This document shows positions 9,249 to 17,662 of a DNA stretch of 64,000 nucleotides, in pieces. The stretch's first letter is position 1; each line of letters starts with the position of its first letter. This DNA is from Vibrio porteresiae DSM 19223 (GTDB lineage Bacteria > Pseudomonadota > Gammaproteobacteria > Enterobacterales > Vibrionaceae). The notes under the pieces were generated by a model, which searched no databases, was not told the origin of the DNA, and saw only the letters and a list, made by a program, of their open reading frames with translations. The stretch lies in the NCBI RefSeq assembly GCF_024347055.1, contig NZ_AP024895.1:3472001-3536000 (forward strand), written 5' to 3'. A program made the position numbers and the translations under genes.

Positions 9249-9269
9249 GAATATCAATTAGATTGGCAA
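9241..9269 (-). promoter_or_regulatory. candidate promoter with Fur-like box upstream of the methyltransferase
   Basis: On the minus strand TTGCCA (9264-9269), a 17-base spacer and TATCAT (9241-9246) form a near-consensus sigma-70 promoter. The plus-strand heptads TGATAAT (9242-9248) and AATATCA (9250-9256) are separated by one base and match the 7-1-7 Fur motif with one mismatch. They cover the -10 element and part of the spacer. The expected start is near 9234. Confidence 0.6.
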
Positions 9270-9297
9270 GTTAATGAGAATAGATCTCAGATGAAAG

Positions 9298-9927
9298 TCA
9301 CATCCAATCGGTATTGCGGATAATACCAACGGCAATACCTTCAATGGTAAGTTGCTGACAGGTAAGATCAACTTCAATCGGTGCAAAGTCATCATTTTCA
9401 GCATGCAGCAACACTTTTGAACCTTGACGCTCTAAGCGTTTAACCGTGACATCATCTTCGACACGAGCAACCACAACCTGACCATTACGCACATCTTGAG
9501 TTTTATGCACCGCCAACAAATCGCCATCCATGATCCCAATATTCTTCATACTTTCGCCATGGACACGAAGTAGGAAATCAGCATTAGGTCTAAACATATT
9601 CGGATCAACTTGGTAATGAGCTTCAACATGCTCTTGTGCCAAGATAGGTTCGCCGGCAGCCACTCGACCAATCAACGGCAACCCAATGTCATCAGGTGCA
9701 TCATTAGCTGCAGATTCCAAAAGAATACGGATGCCGCGAGACGCTCCGGGAACAATTTCAATGGCTTGCTTTCTTGCTAAAGCTTTCAAATGTTCTTCAG
9801 CAGCATTCGCAGAACGGAAGCCCAATTCACGAGCAATTTCAGCACGTGTCGGTGGCATTCCTGTTTCATCGATTTTGCTTTTGATCAGATCAAAAACTTC
9901 TTGTTGGCGTGGCGTTAACGGCTTCAT
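9298..9927 (-). CDS. lexA: SOS repressor LexA
   Basis: Represses DNA-damage genes and self-cleaves when RecA filaments form. The 209-residue protein has a winged helix-turn-helix (residues 1-70, PPTRAEIARELGF), the Ala-Gly cleavage site in VAAGEP near residue 90, the catalytic Ser in HGESMKN and the catalytic Lys in VHKTQDV. Two SOS boxes lie immediately upstream, giving autoregulation. It follows dgkA in the same direction. Length and motifs match enterobacterial LexA (202 residues). Confidence 0.97.
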   Translation of the reverse strand: MKPLTPRQQEVFDLIKSKIDETGMPPTRAEIARELGFRSANAAEEHLKALARKQAIEIVPGASRGIRILLESAANDAPDDIGLPLIGRVAAGEPILAQEHVEAHYQVDPNMFRPNADFLLRVHGESMKNIGIMDGDLLAVHKTQDVRNGQVVVARVEDDVTVKRLERQGSKVLLHAENDDFAPIEVDLTCQQLTIEGIAVGIIRNTDWM

Positions 9928-9934
9928 AATTCAC

Positions 9935-9950
9935 CTGTCTGTTTATACAG
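9935..9950 (-). promoter_or_regulatory. LexA (SOS) box 1
   Basis: On the minus strand CTGTATAAACAGACAG fits CTGT-N8-ACAG exactly. It lies 8 bases before the lexA start codon. Confidence 0.9.
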
Positions 9951-9954
9951 TTGC

Positions 9955-9970
9955 CTGTGAGTATATCCAG
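9955..9970 (-). promoter_or_regulatory. LexA (SOS) box 2
   Basis: On the minus strand CTGGATATACTCACAG differs from CTGT-N8-ACAG at one position. It lies 20 bases from the first box, reproducing the tandem operator seen at lexA in E. coli. Confidence 0.88.
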
Positions 9971-10017
9971 TATTTGGCGAAATGAAAAGCCAATTGGTTA
10001 CTTTTTAATTGATCGGC

Positions 10018-10380
10018 TTAAAAGAACACAATATCAATCCAAATGTATCCGGCGATCAGCATGGCAATAAACACCGCTGCAGATCCCATATCCTTCGCTC
10101 TTCCTGCCAGTTCGCTGTATTCACTGCTGATTCGATCGACCACCGCTTCAATCGCGCTATTCAGTAGCTCAACTAACATCACAAGGAAAATTGAACAGAT
10201 CAGCAGAATACGTTCAATCTGAGTCACATCCAACCAACAAGCTAATGGAATCAAAATACACGCGAGAATAACCTCTTCACGAAATGCCGCCTCATTTTTA
10301 AATGCGGCCACCACTCCTTGATAGGAATACTTACCTGCTTTAATAATACGCTTGAATCCTTGGGGATTTTTCTTGTACAC
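10018..10380 (-). CDS. dgkA: diacylglycerol kinase DgkA
   Basis: Small inner-membrane kinase that recycles diacylglycerol to phosphatidic acid. I start it at a GTG at 10380, six bases after GGAG. This gives 120 residues, close to the 122 of E. coli DgkA, and aligns GFKRIIKAGKYSYQG with the family N-terminus. A TTG at 10401 or an ATG at 10392 would extend it without a binding site. Three membrane helices and the catalytic motif ELLNSAIEAVVDR are visible. It is divergent from plsB and upstream of lexA, as in enterics. Confidence 0.93.
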   Translation of the reverse strand: MYKKNPQGFKRIIKAGKYSYQGVVAAFKNEAAFREEVILACILIPLACWLDVTQIERILLICSIFLVMLVELLNSAIEAVVDRISSEYSELAGRAKDMGSAAVFIAMLIAGYIWIDIVFF

Positions 10381-10591
10381 AAATGACTCCATAAAACGCA
10401 AAACAATAACAACATTTCACTGCATATTGACGTTGATAATTGCCAATTAAGTTAACAGGTTTGACCAGTTCTGCTATTCTTGCTACCACAAAAACCGTCA
10501 AATTCGCGCATATTATGATGTTCGCAGCTATATAAGCAAGACTCTGATATGCATAAAGAATAATAGCATTTTCTTGAGGCTCAGAACTTTT

Positions 10592-13021
10592 ATGTCTTCT
10601 GGACACACCTTAACTCGTTCACTATTGGCATTTCCGTTAAAAGCATTGGTGAAAGGCACAGTTATACCATCGAAACCTATCGATGACTTGGGTATCAATA
10701 TTACCAAACCCATCGTCTATGCCCTACCATTTCGTTCTAACGTTGATCTGCTAACCCTGCAACGATATGCGTTGTCGCTCGGTTTACCTGATCCGCTAGA
10801 ACCTCTTGAAATCAATGGTCATACTTTCAGACGTTATGTCTATATTTCCTCTCGACCAGGTGTATTCAAAAAACATAGTCATATTCCAAGTAATTCGATC
10901 CAACAGTTCTCTGCGCTGCTAAAAGAGCATCAAAACGACAGTGAGTTGGATGTCCAAGTGTTACCGACCACGGTACTTTGGGGACGTAAACCTGGCAAGG
11001 AAGGACAACATAAGCCGTATCTGCAAGCCTATAACGTGATGCAAAAAGGCTATGTTGTCATGAGCGCTGGTCGTGACTGTCTAGTCAGATTTAGCCCTGT
11101 TGTATCCATGCGAGCTATGGCCGACACTCATGGCACAGACACAGCGATCGCCCATAAATTGGCTCGAGTCGCTAGAATCCATTTCTCCCGCCAAAAACTG
11201 GCGGCATCAGGTCCTAACCTTCCAGAACGATATCGCCTATTTGAACGCTTGATGAACTCACCTGCGATCGTCAAAGCGATTGATGATGAAGCGAAAAGTA
11301 AAAACATCTCCTTAGACAAAGCTCGTGCGGAAGCTCTGAAAATTCTCGATGAGATAGCAGCTGATTTCTCCTATTCGCTTGTGAAAAAAGGCGACAAACT
11401 CTTAGGGTGGCTTTGGAATCGTATTTACCAGGGTCTCAACATTAATAATGCAGCCACCGTACGACGACTTGCACAAGATGGGCATGAAATTGTTTATGTC
11501 CCTTGCCATCGTAGCCACATGGACTATTTGCTGCTTTCCTATGTTCTTTTCCATGAAGGCATGGTTCCACCACATATTGCTGCTGGTATTAATCTTAACT
11601 TTTTCCCTGCAGGCCCACTGTTTCGTCGTGGCGGTGCGTTCTTTATTCGTCGCAGCTTTAAAGGTAATAAACTCTACTCGTCGATTTTCCGTGAATACTT
11701 GGCCGAGCTTTTTGCTAAAGGCTATTCAGTAGAATACTTTAGTGAGGGAGGCCGCTCCCGCACAGGTCGTCTACTTCCAGCGAAAACAGGTATGTTGGCG
11801 ATGACGATACAAGCTATGTTACGTGGTTTAAATCGCCCAGTTACCTTGGTTCCCGTCTATATCGGATACGAACACGTGATGGAAGTGGGTAGTTATGCCA
11901 AAGAGTTGAAAGGCAGTCGTAAGGAAAAAGAGAATGCGGGCTTAGTCATTCGTACTATTCGCAAATTACGTAATTTCGGCCAAGGCTATGTCAACTTTGG
12001 TGAACCAATTACGCTCAATCACTTCTTGAATGAGACATGTCCAGATTGGGCACAATCTATCGACCCACTTGGAGCAAGTAAGCCACAATGGATGACTCCG
12101 GTTGTCAACGAGCTTGCCGATAAAATGATGACGCATATTAATAGTGCCGCCGCCGCGAATGCGATGACTCTGTGTGCAACTGCCCTACTTGCATCTCGCC
12201 AACGAGCGTTATCTCGGGATAATTTGATCAAGCAGATTGAGTGTTACCTTGAGCTATTACGCCAAGTGCCTTACTCCTCAACCTGCACTATCGCTCAAGG
12301 TAGTGCAACAGAGTTAGTCGATCACGCCTTGTCACTTAACAAGTTTGTCGTCGAAACAGACAACATCGGAGACATCATCTCTTTGGATCGCAAACAATCG
12401 ATCCTGATGACCTACTACCGTAATAACATTATCCATTTACTGGTACTACCTTCGCTGATTGCTCAAGTGGTTATTCGTTATCAATCTCTACCAAAACAAG
12501 CCGTGATTGACGCAGTACAACGTATTTACCCGTTCTTAAAACAGGAACTGTTTATTGCCCACGACAGCACAGCAATTCCAGGTTTGGTTGAAAAATATCT
12601 TCTGGAGCTTGAGCGACAAAACCTGATCACGATTGAAGCAGAAAGCGTCAATCTCAATCAAAGTCATACTCAAGTCTTGATGCTGCTTGGTCGTACGATT
12701 TCAGAAACTCTGCAACGTTATGCGATTACATTAAACTTGCTCGCAACCTATCCAGAATTGAGCAAAGCCAATTTGGAGAGTCATAGCCAAGAGGTTGCTC
12801 AGCGATTAGGTCGATTGCATGGAATTAACGCCCCTGAATTCTTTGATAAAGGCGTATTTGCTTCGTTGTTTGTGACGTTAAAACAGCAAGGTTATATCGA
12901 TAGCGATGGTAATTGTCAGCTCGAACAGAGCCAACAATTTGCTAAAGAGCTCTATCAACTGCTTTACCCAGAGGTGCAGTTAACCATTCAAGAAAGCATT
13001 TACCAAGTTGAACTTAACTGA
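10592..13021 (+). CDS. plsB: glycerol-3-phosphate 1-O-acyltransferase PlsB
   Basis: Catalyses the first acylation of glycerol-3-phosphate in phospholipid synthesis, at the inner membrane. The protein has 809 residues from the ATG at 10592; an in-frame TTG at 10574 is less likely because known PlsB proteins begin MSSG. Acyltransferase blocks are visible in order: block I with the catalytic dyad VPCHRSHMDYLL, block II GGAFFIRRSFKGN, block III FSEGGRSRTGRLLPAK and block IV VTLVPVYIGYE. It is divergent from dgkA, pairing phosphatidate synthesis with diacylglycerol recycling. Confidence 0.97.
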   Translation: MSSGHTLTRSLLAFPLKALVKGTVIPSKPIDDLGINITKPIVYALPFRSNVDLLTLQRYALSLGLPDPLEPLEINGHTFRRYVYISSRPGVFKKHSHIPSNSIQQFSALLKEHQNDSELDVQVLPTTVLWGRKPGKEGQHKPYLQAYNVMQKGYVVMSAGRDCLVRFSPVVSMRAMADTHGTDTAIAHKLARVARIHFSRQKLAASGPNLPERYRLFERLMNSPAIVKAIDDEAKSKNISLDKARAEALKILDEIAADFSYSLVKKGDKLLGWLWNRIYQGLNINNAATVRRLAQDGHEIVYVPCHRSHMDYLLLSYVLFHEGMVPPHIAAGINLNFFPAGPLFRRGGAFFIRRSFKGNKLYSSIFREYLAELFAKGYSVEYFSEGGRSRTGRLLPAKTGMLAMTIQAMLRGLNRPVTLVPVYIGYEHVMEVGSYAKELKGSRKEKENAGLVIRTIRKLRNFGQGYVNFGEPITLNHFLNETCPDWAQSIDPLGASKPQWMTPVVNELADKMMTHINSAAAANAMTLCATALLASRQRALSRDNLIKQIECYLELLRQVPYSSTCTIAQGSATELVDHALSLNKFVVETDNIGDIISLDRKQSILMTYYRNNIIHLLVLPSLIAQVVIRYQSLPKQAVIDAVQRIYPFLKQELFIAHDSTAIPGLVEKYLLELERQNLITIEAESVNLNQSHTQVLMLLGRTISETLQRYAITLNLLATYPELSKANLESHSQEVAQRLGRLHGINAPEFFDKGVFASLFVTLKQQGYIDSDGNCQLEQSQQFAKELYQLLYPEVQLTIQESIYQVELN

Positions 13022-13032
13022 TTCATTCAAAA

Positions 13033-13065
13033 GCAAAAGGCATCTCAATCGAGATGCCTTTTTAG
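13033..13065. terminator. bidirectional terminator plsB / ubiA
   Basis: AAAAGGCATCTC and GAGATGCCTTTT pair around AATC between two convergent genes. Confidence 0.85.
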
Positions 13066-13077
13066 TGGCCAAATACA

Positions 13078-13932
13078 TTACAGGAACGAGATCAATAAAC
13101 CTACTGCTATCGCCATGCCCACGTAATTGTTATTGAGAAAAGCGGTGAAACAGAGCTCTCTGTTACGATGGCGAATCAAGTGTTGCTGATAAACAAACAA
13201 GCCTCCAGCCACCAATAAAATCCAGTAGTAGATAACCCCCAACTGCAACTCCCAACCGAGCATAATCAGCATCACTAAGGTTACCAGTTGCAACACACCG
13301 ATAATCAGTTTGTCGAATCGACCAAACAAAATAGCGGTTGATTTGATACCAATTTTTAAATCATCGTCTCGGTCGACCATCGCATATTGAGTGTCATAAG
13401 CGATAGTCCACAATACGTTGATAACAAAAACAAACCACGCTAATGCAGGCAGCTCGCCCGATTGAGCCGCGAATGCCATTGGAATTGACCAACTAAACGC
13501 TAAGCCTAAAAATAACTGTGGCAGATTGGTATAACGTTTCATGAAAGGATAGATAAACGCCAGAATGATGCCAAAAAACGACAGCTGAATCGTCAGAGAA
13601 TTCATGGTCAAAACCAGAATAAACGAGAGCAAAGAGAGACCCAAAAATAGAGCGACAGCTTCTTTCGAAGTGACTATCCCAGATGGTAAAGGACGATTAC
13701 GGGTACGTTTTACGAATCCATCCACTTTTCGATCAGCGAAATCGTTAATCACACACCCAGCAGAGCGCATCGAAAATACACCGATGATAAATACCACCAA
13801 CACCTTCCAATCTGGAATACCCTTTGCTGCTAGAATCAATGCCCAGATTGTTGGCCACAATAACAACAAAGAACCTATTGGACGATCCATGCGCATCAAC
13901 TGCCAATACGCGCGAGCCTTAACCAAGGACAT
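13078..13932 (-). CDS. ubiA: 4-hydroxybenzoate octaprenyltransferase UbiA
   Basis: Membrane prenyltransferase attaching the polyprenyl tail to 4-hydroxybenzoate, the second step of ubiquinone synthesis. The 284-residue protein carries both Asp-rich motifs, NDFADRKVD near residue 70 and YDTQYAMVDRDDDLKIG near 190, and about eight membrane helices. Its start overlaps the ubiC stop by one base, so the pair is translationally coupled. Confidence 0.96.
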   Translation of the reverse strand: MSLVKARAYWQLMRMDRPIGSLLLLWPTIWALILAAKGIPDWKVLVVFIIGVFSMRSAGCVINDFADRKVDGFVKRTRNRPLPSGIVTSKEAVALFLGLSLLSFILVLTMNSLTIQLSFFGIILAFIYPFMKRYTNLPQLFLGLAFSWSIPMAFAAQSGELPALAWFVFVINVLWTIAYDTQYAMVDRDDDLKIGIKSTAILFGRFDKLIIGVLQLVTLVMLIMLGWELQLGVIYYWILLVAGGLFVYQQHLIRHRNRELCFTAFLNNNYVGMAIAVGLLISFL

Positions 13933-14471
13933 CAGATTCTCTCCTTTGAATACACTGGGGACTGAGGCAAAAATATTTCTGCCACCAACATAGGTTTATG
14001 ATTCATCCATAACCGCGAACGCCTTGCCAACAAGCGCCCATGAGCTGTGATTACCCACCCAACTTGTAGCGCGTCACGATGCACATTATCAGCACTGAAG
14101 ACAGTAAGTCCAAGTGGCCTGTCTCCCTGCTTAGAGAGATCATGCTGTGGATCACGAATTGTGCTCTCTGGAATCAAAGTTCGGCCAATTACCCAAGGGG
14201 TATCATCTCCTTGAAGAACCACTTCTCTTAACCAACACGTCTCAGGTAGCAGCAACGATTGTTCATCCTCGGATAAACATTCTTGTGCAATAGGTTGATT
14301 ATTTAACACATTCACTTTAAGTTGTTGACAATACTGAGCTAACAGGCGAGACAAAGAGCCTTGTTCCAGAACAGTTTGCACGTGAATACCCTCCGGGAAA
14401 GAAAAACTTTCAGGTTCCTCCCAGAGTGTTGAGCGTATTGCAGATAGATAGAGCGAAGTTGACTGATTCAT
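13932..14471 (-). CDS. ubiC: chorismate pyruvate-lyase UbiC
   Basis: Removes pyruvate from chorismate to give 4-hydroxybenzoate, the ubiquinone ring precursor. The protein has 179 residues from the ATG at 14471; an upstream ATG at 14504 would add 11 residues, and neither has a good binding site. UbiC features are visible: CWLREVVLQGDDTPWVIGRT, with residues of the product-binding cavity, and a C-terminal RRSRLW...LVAEIFLP block. It forms an operon with ubiA and is divergent from the FliL-like gene. Confidence 0.93.
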   Translation of the reverse strand: MNQSTSLYLSAIRSTLWEEPESFSFPEGIHVQTVLEQGSLSRLLAQYCQQLKVNVLNNQPIAQECLSEDEQSLLLPETCWLREVVLQGDDTPWVIGRTLIPESTIRDPQHDLSKQGDRPLGLTVFSADNVHRDALQVGWVITAHGRLLARRSRLWMNHKPMLVAEIFLPQSPVYSKERI

Positions 14472-14633
14472 ACTAATATTTCTATATGACGGGTTTTCCG
14501 CCATATGGCAAAGTTAGATAATGCCAAAGCATTACAATACGTTGCCTATTTTAACGGATTGATAGTAACGCTTATTGTAACAAGACTCGAGCCTTTCGAA
14601 TATCGCCAACCGACTAAAGAAAAGACGCCCATT

Positions 14634-15044
14634 ATGTTAAAACGTTTGCTAACCGGAAGTTTATTAGCCATCACTCTGGTTGTTCCTTTTTCCTCGATGG
14701 CAGAGCCAGAACCGACAGCACCTAAGTTAGCCTACTTTACTTTAGAGCCAGATCTCACGACCAACTTTTACACCAAGGGTAAAAAGCTTGGCTATATCCA
14801 AGTGAGAATTGACATCATGGTCGCTAGCGATGCTGACCTACCTATCGTAGAGAGACATCAACCACTCATTAGAGATGCCGTTGTGGAATTGCTCGGGGAA
14901 CAGAGCGAAGACACGATTAAATCACTCGCTGGTCGAGAAGACTTGCGTAAAACATTGGTTGAGAAGTTAAACAACATTCTCCTGCCAGAAACCGGTCGAA
15001 AAATTATCGCCGATCTACTATTTACTAAGTACATGTACCAGTAA
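14634..15044 (+). CDS. FliL-like periplasmic protein
   Basis: A 136-residue exported protein resembling the flagellar basal-body-associated protein FliL. A hydrophobic N-terminal segment (LLTGSLLAITLVVPFSSMA, residues 4-22) may be a cleavable signal peptide ending SMA. The rest, with YFTLEPDLTTNFYTKGKKLG and the C-terminal ILLPETGRKIIADLLFTKYM, follows the FliL pattern. I start at the ATG at 14634, where the signal peptide begins; the open frame upstream looks non-coding. It stands alone beside ubiC, far from any flagellar gene in this window, so a direct motor role is doubtful. Confidence 0.75.
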   Translation: MLKRLLTGSLLAITLVVPFSSMAEPEPTAPKLAYFTLEPDLTTNFYTKGKKLGYIQVRIDIMVASDADLPIVERHQPLIRDAVVELLGEQSEDTIKSLAGREDLRKTLVEKLNNILLPETGRKIIADLLFTKYMYQ

Positions 15045-15093
15045 ATCCGCTTTCCCTCTCTCATGTTGTTAAACATCAGAGGGGGATTTCAAA
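15043..15093. terminator. possible convergent hairpin after the FliL-like gene
   Basis: AAATCC and CCCTCT segments pair with AGAGGG and GGATTT across an ATGTT/AACAT inner stem. It overlaps the end of glpG and has no clear T tract, so it is only a weak candidate. Confidence 0.4.
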
Positions 15094-15911
15094 CGCCACG
15101 CATCACCTAGCCCAAGTACCACGCCTGCAGCTAACCCTGCTAAATGGGCCGTATTCGCAATCGCCATAAACGGCTGAACAAAACCTAAAACCAACCAAAT
15201 CAACATAAAACCGATAACGGAATTAGGTAAACTTAAACCTCTATGGGGCGCTTTCCAGTTCATCATCCAGATGTAACCTAATAGCGCATACACCACGCCA
15301 GATAAACCACCAAAGTTGGCGCCATCAACCCAATATTGCGCAGCACCAGAAACCGCAGCCGACACAACAAACAGTTTCGCAAGCGTCACACTGCCGATAC
15401 GTTTCTCAATATTCCCACCAAGGTCCCACCACCATAATAAGTTAAAAGCGATATGCATAACTGAAAAATGCAACAACGCATGACTCACCCAACGCCATAA
15501 TTGCCATTGTTGATCGGCATAAGCTGGGAAATGGAGCTCCTGAAAAATAGCACGACCCAAGCCAAACTGTTGCAGTAGAAAAATAGCAATAGCAACAACC
15601 ATGACAAGTAGAGTCAACGGCCCAGCACGGCTTTTGATCATGCCAAGCAAGCTTGGTGAACGATAAGAAAATTTAGGCGTGTGATCGTGAGTGATCGTCC
15701 AAGATGCTTCCTGATATTTAGGATCATTTGGATGATGGAGAAAGTGCTCAAGTTCTAACAGCACTTCCTCTTGAACTGATGGTTCCGTTAACCATAACGA
15801 AAACTGACCTTCCCCTTCAGAAAAGAGCTGAATCTGAATGTGGCGCGTCGCCATATAGTCAATAAATGCTTGGGCCATACGCGGATTATTTAGAGTGATC
15901 AGTTTTATCAT
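15069..15911 (-). CDS. glpG: rhomboid intramembrane serine protease GlpG
   Basis: Cleaves transmembrane segments within the inner membrane. The 280-residue protein has the soluble N-terminal cytoplasmic domain (about 1-85) followed by six helices. The catalytic Ser is in GGLSGVVYALLG (helix 4) and the His in TAHLAGLAAG (helix 6). HALLHFSVMHIAFNLLWWW forms the conserved helix 2. It follows glpE by 6 bases and is co-transcribed with it. Confidence 0.95.
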   Translation of the reverse strand: MIKLITLNNPRMAQAFIDYMATRHIQIQLFSEGEGQFSLWLTEPSVQEEVLLELEHFLHHPNDPKYQEASWTITHDHTPKFSYRSPSLLGMIKSRAGPLTLLVMVVAIAIFLLQQFGLGRAIFQELHFPAYADQQWQLWRWVSHALLHFSVMHIAFNLLWWWDLGGNIEKRIGSVTLAKLFVVSAAVSGAAQYWVDGANFGGLSGVVYALLGYIWMMNWKAPHRGLSLPNSVIGFMLIWLVLGFVQPFMAIANTAHLAGLAAGVVLGLGDAWRLKSPSDV

Positions 15912-15917
15912 GGATTA

Positions 15918-16241
15918 CTACATGCTCTGTTCAACGGGTAAATTTGCTCGGTGCCACGCTTCAAAACCACCATCAACACTATAGACCTGCTCAAACCCTT
16001 GATTCACCAGATATTGAGCTGCACCTTGGCTACTGTTGCCATGATAACACATGACCAAAACGGGTTGATCAAACTCCGTGCTTTCCATAAAAGCATGCAG
16101 TGTTTCATTGGTTAAGTGAAATGCTGTTTTCGCGTGTGCCACTTGATATGACTGAGGATCGCGGATATCCACTAACACGGCTTCTTTCGTCTCAATTAAG
16201 CTTTGCGCATTCGCAACATCAATATGTATAAACTGGTCCAT
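15918..16241 (-). CDS. glpE: single-domain rhodanese GlpE
   Basis: Thiosulfate sulfurtransferase of 107 residues, the usual GlpE size. The persulfide-forming Cys is in the active-site loop MCYHGNSSQG near residue 65, and VLVDIRDPQSY is the N-terminal rhodanese motif. It is first in an operon with glpG; the upstream gap holds DnaA boxes. Confidence 0.93.
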   Translation of the reverse strand: MDQFIHIDVANAQSLIETKEAVLVDIRDPQSYQVAHAKTAFHLTNETLHAFMESTEFDQPVLVMCYHGNSSQGAAQYLVNQGFEQVYSVDGGFEAWHRANLPVEQSM

Positions 16242-16582
16242 GAGCTGACTCTCAATATTAGAATTTTTTGATGGAACACATTGTAACCTATCCAGTCATC
16301 AACAAGTACACTGGCATAGTAAGGTTATCCCCTCATTAAGACTTTAGTCGAGATTGTGGATAAATCTGTGGATTGCGTTGATAAAGTGTCTATTTGATTT
16401 TCGATCCACAACATCTTGTAATGATCCTTATTTTGTTGTGTGTAAAACAAAACATATCCCCAAATCCAAAATGCCGTTAATCCCTTTATTTACCCTGTTT
16501 GATGACAGCTCGTAAATAAATTTATCACAGACTTATCCACAGATTTGACACGATATTTTGATCACATTTTGTGATCGGAAAT
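16242..16582. promoter_or_regulatory. rpoH-glpE gap with DnaA boxes
   Basis: This gap holds two perfect DnaA boxes in opposite orientation: TGTGGATAA at 16355-16363 and TTATCCACA at 16533-16541. Weaker 7-of-9 matches lie at 16325-16333 (TTATCCCCT), 16367-16375 (TGTGGATTG) and 16402-16410 (CGATCCACA). A perfect inverted repeat GATCACA-TTT-TGTGATC lies at 16560-16576. The glpE promoter must be in this region, but I cannot place it. Confidence 0.65.
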
Positions 16583-16617
16583 AAAAAAAGGCTGAGATCA
16601 ATGATCTCAGCCTTTTT
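16583..16617 (-). terminator. terminator of rpoH
   Basis: A long perfect stem, GGCTGAGATCA with TGATCTCAGCC, is followed on the minus strand by a run of U. Confidence 0.9.
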
Positions 16618-16640
16618 CGTTTTTGGTCTGCTTGGCGGCA

Positions 16641-17495
16641 TTAAAATTCGCCTACAGCTTCCTTCAATTTCTTCATGGCGTTCTTTTCAAGCTGGCGAAT
16701 ACGCTCAGCAGAAACACCATAGGCATCAGCCAAATCTTGCAATGTTGCTTTTTGGTCATCCAACCAACGTGAACGCACAATATGCTGACTACGTTCATCT
16801 AGCGTTGCGAGTGCTGCCGTTAGACGTTGTGTGGTGTGATCTTCCCAGTTCTGGGCTTCAAGATTATCCGCAAGATCGGAGTTCTTATCTTCTAGATACA
16901 ACACAGGTGCTGTGTAAGACGAATTTTCGTCATCATCAGCAGACATCTCAAAAGTGGCATCTTGAGCAGCGAGTCGAGATTCCATCTCACGCACTTCTGA
17001 TGGTTCTACACCGAGCTCTTTCGCTACTGTTTCTACTTCACCGTTATTGAACCAACCCAAACGTTTTTTCGATTTACGTAGGTTGAAGAACAATTTACGT
17101 TGAGCTTTGGTTGTCGCAATTTTCACAATACGCCAGTTACGTAGTACGTATTCGTGAATTTCAGCTTTGATCCAGTGCACAGCAAATGAAACCAGTCTCA
17201 CCCCAATCTCTGGGTTAAAACGTTTTACTGCTTTCATTAGGCCGATGTTACCTTCCTGAACCAAATCTGCCATAGGCAAACCATAACCAGAGTAACCTCG
17301 AGCCACATGAACAACGAATCGAAGATGAGAAAGGATCAACCCTTTCGCTGCCTCAATATCACCTTTGTAATGTAACCGCTCTGCAAGCGACCGCTCTTCC
17401 TCTGCAGTTAGCATTGGGTAGCTATTCACTGAACGAATATAGCTATCTAAGCTATCTTGCGTTACTAGAGCCATTGGATACGTTTGGTTAGTCAT
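16641..17495 (-). CDS. rpoH: heat-shock sigma factor RpoH (sigma-32)
   Basis: Directs RNA polymerase to heat-shock promoters. The 284-residue protein has region 2 (YSGYGLPMADLVQEGNIGLM, core binding and -10 recognition), the RpoH box QRKLFFNLRKSKKRL near residue 133, and a region 4 helix-turn-helix LQDLADAYGVSAERIRQLEK. The ATG at 17495 follows GAGGG at good spacing. It lies downstream of ftsYEX as in enterics, with about 170 bases before it for its own promoters. I see no obvious DnaA box on its own upstream side. Confidence 0.97.
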   Translation of the reverse strand: MTNQTYPMALVTQDSLDSYIRSVNSYPMLTAEEERSLAERLHYKGDIEAAKGLILSHLRFVVHVARGYSGYGLPMADLVQEGNIGLMKAVKRFNPEIGVRLVSFAVHWIKAEIHEYVLRNWRIVKIATTKAQRKLFFNLRKSKKRLGWFNNGEVETVAKELGVEPSEVREMESRLAAQDATFEMSADDDENSSYTAPVLYLEDKNSDLADNLEAQNWEDHTTQRLTAALATLDERSQHIVRSRWLDDQKATLQDLADAYGVSAERIRQLEKNAMKKLKEAVGEF

Positions 17496-17662
17496 TCAAT
17501 CCCTCATCAATTTCTGATCTGGAGCCACTATAACCCGATTATGCTGAACCCAAAATGAATAGAGTTCAAGCGCAATCGGTTATTATGCATAAACAATTAT
17601 AATAAACAAGTCAAGACTTGTTAACATATTGTCTGAACATCAATTACTAAGACTCAAAATGA

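Noticed and set aside
14505..14633. Longer N-terminus for the FliL-like protein from an ATG at 14505
   Set aside because: The added 43 residues have no family likeness and would bury the signal peptide, which begins cleanly at 14634.
16560..16576. CRP site for glpE
   Set aside because: TCACA and TGTGA occur in the reversed order (everted) and do not form TGTGA-N6-TCACA.
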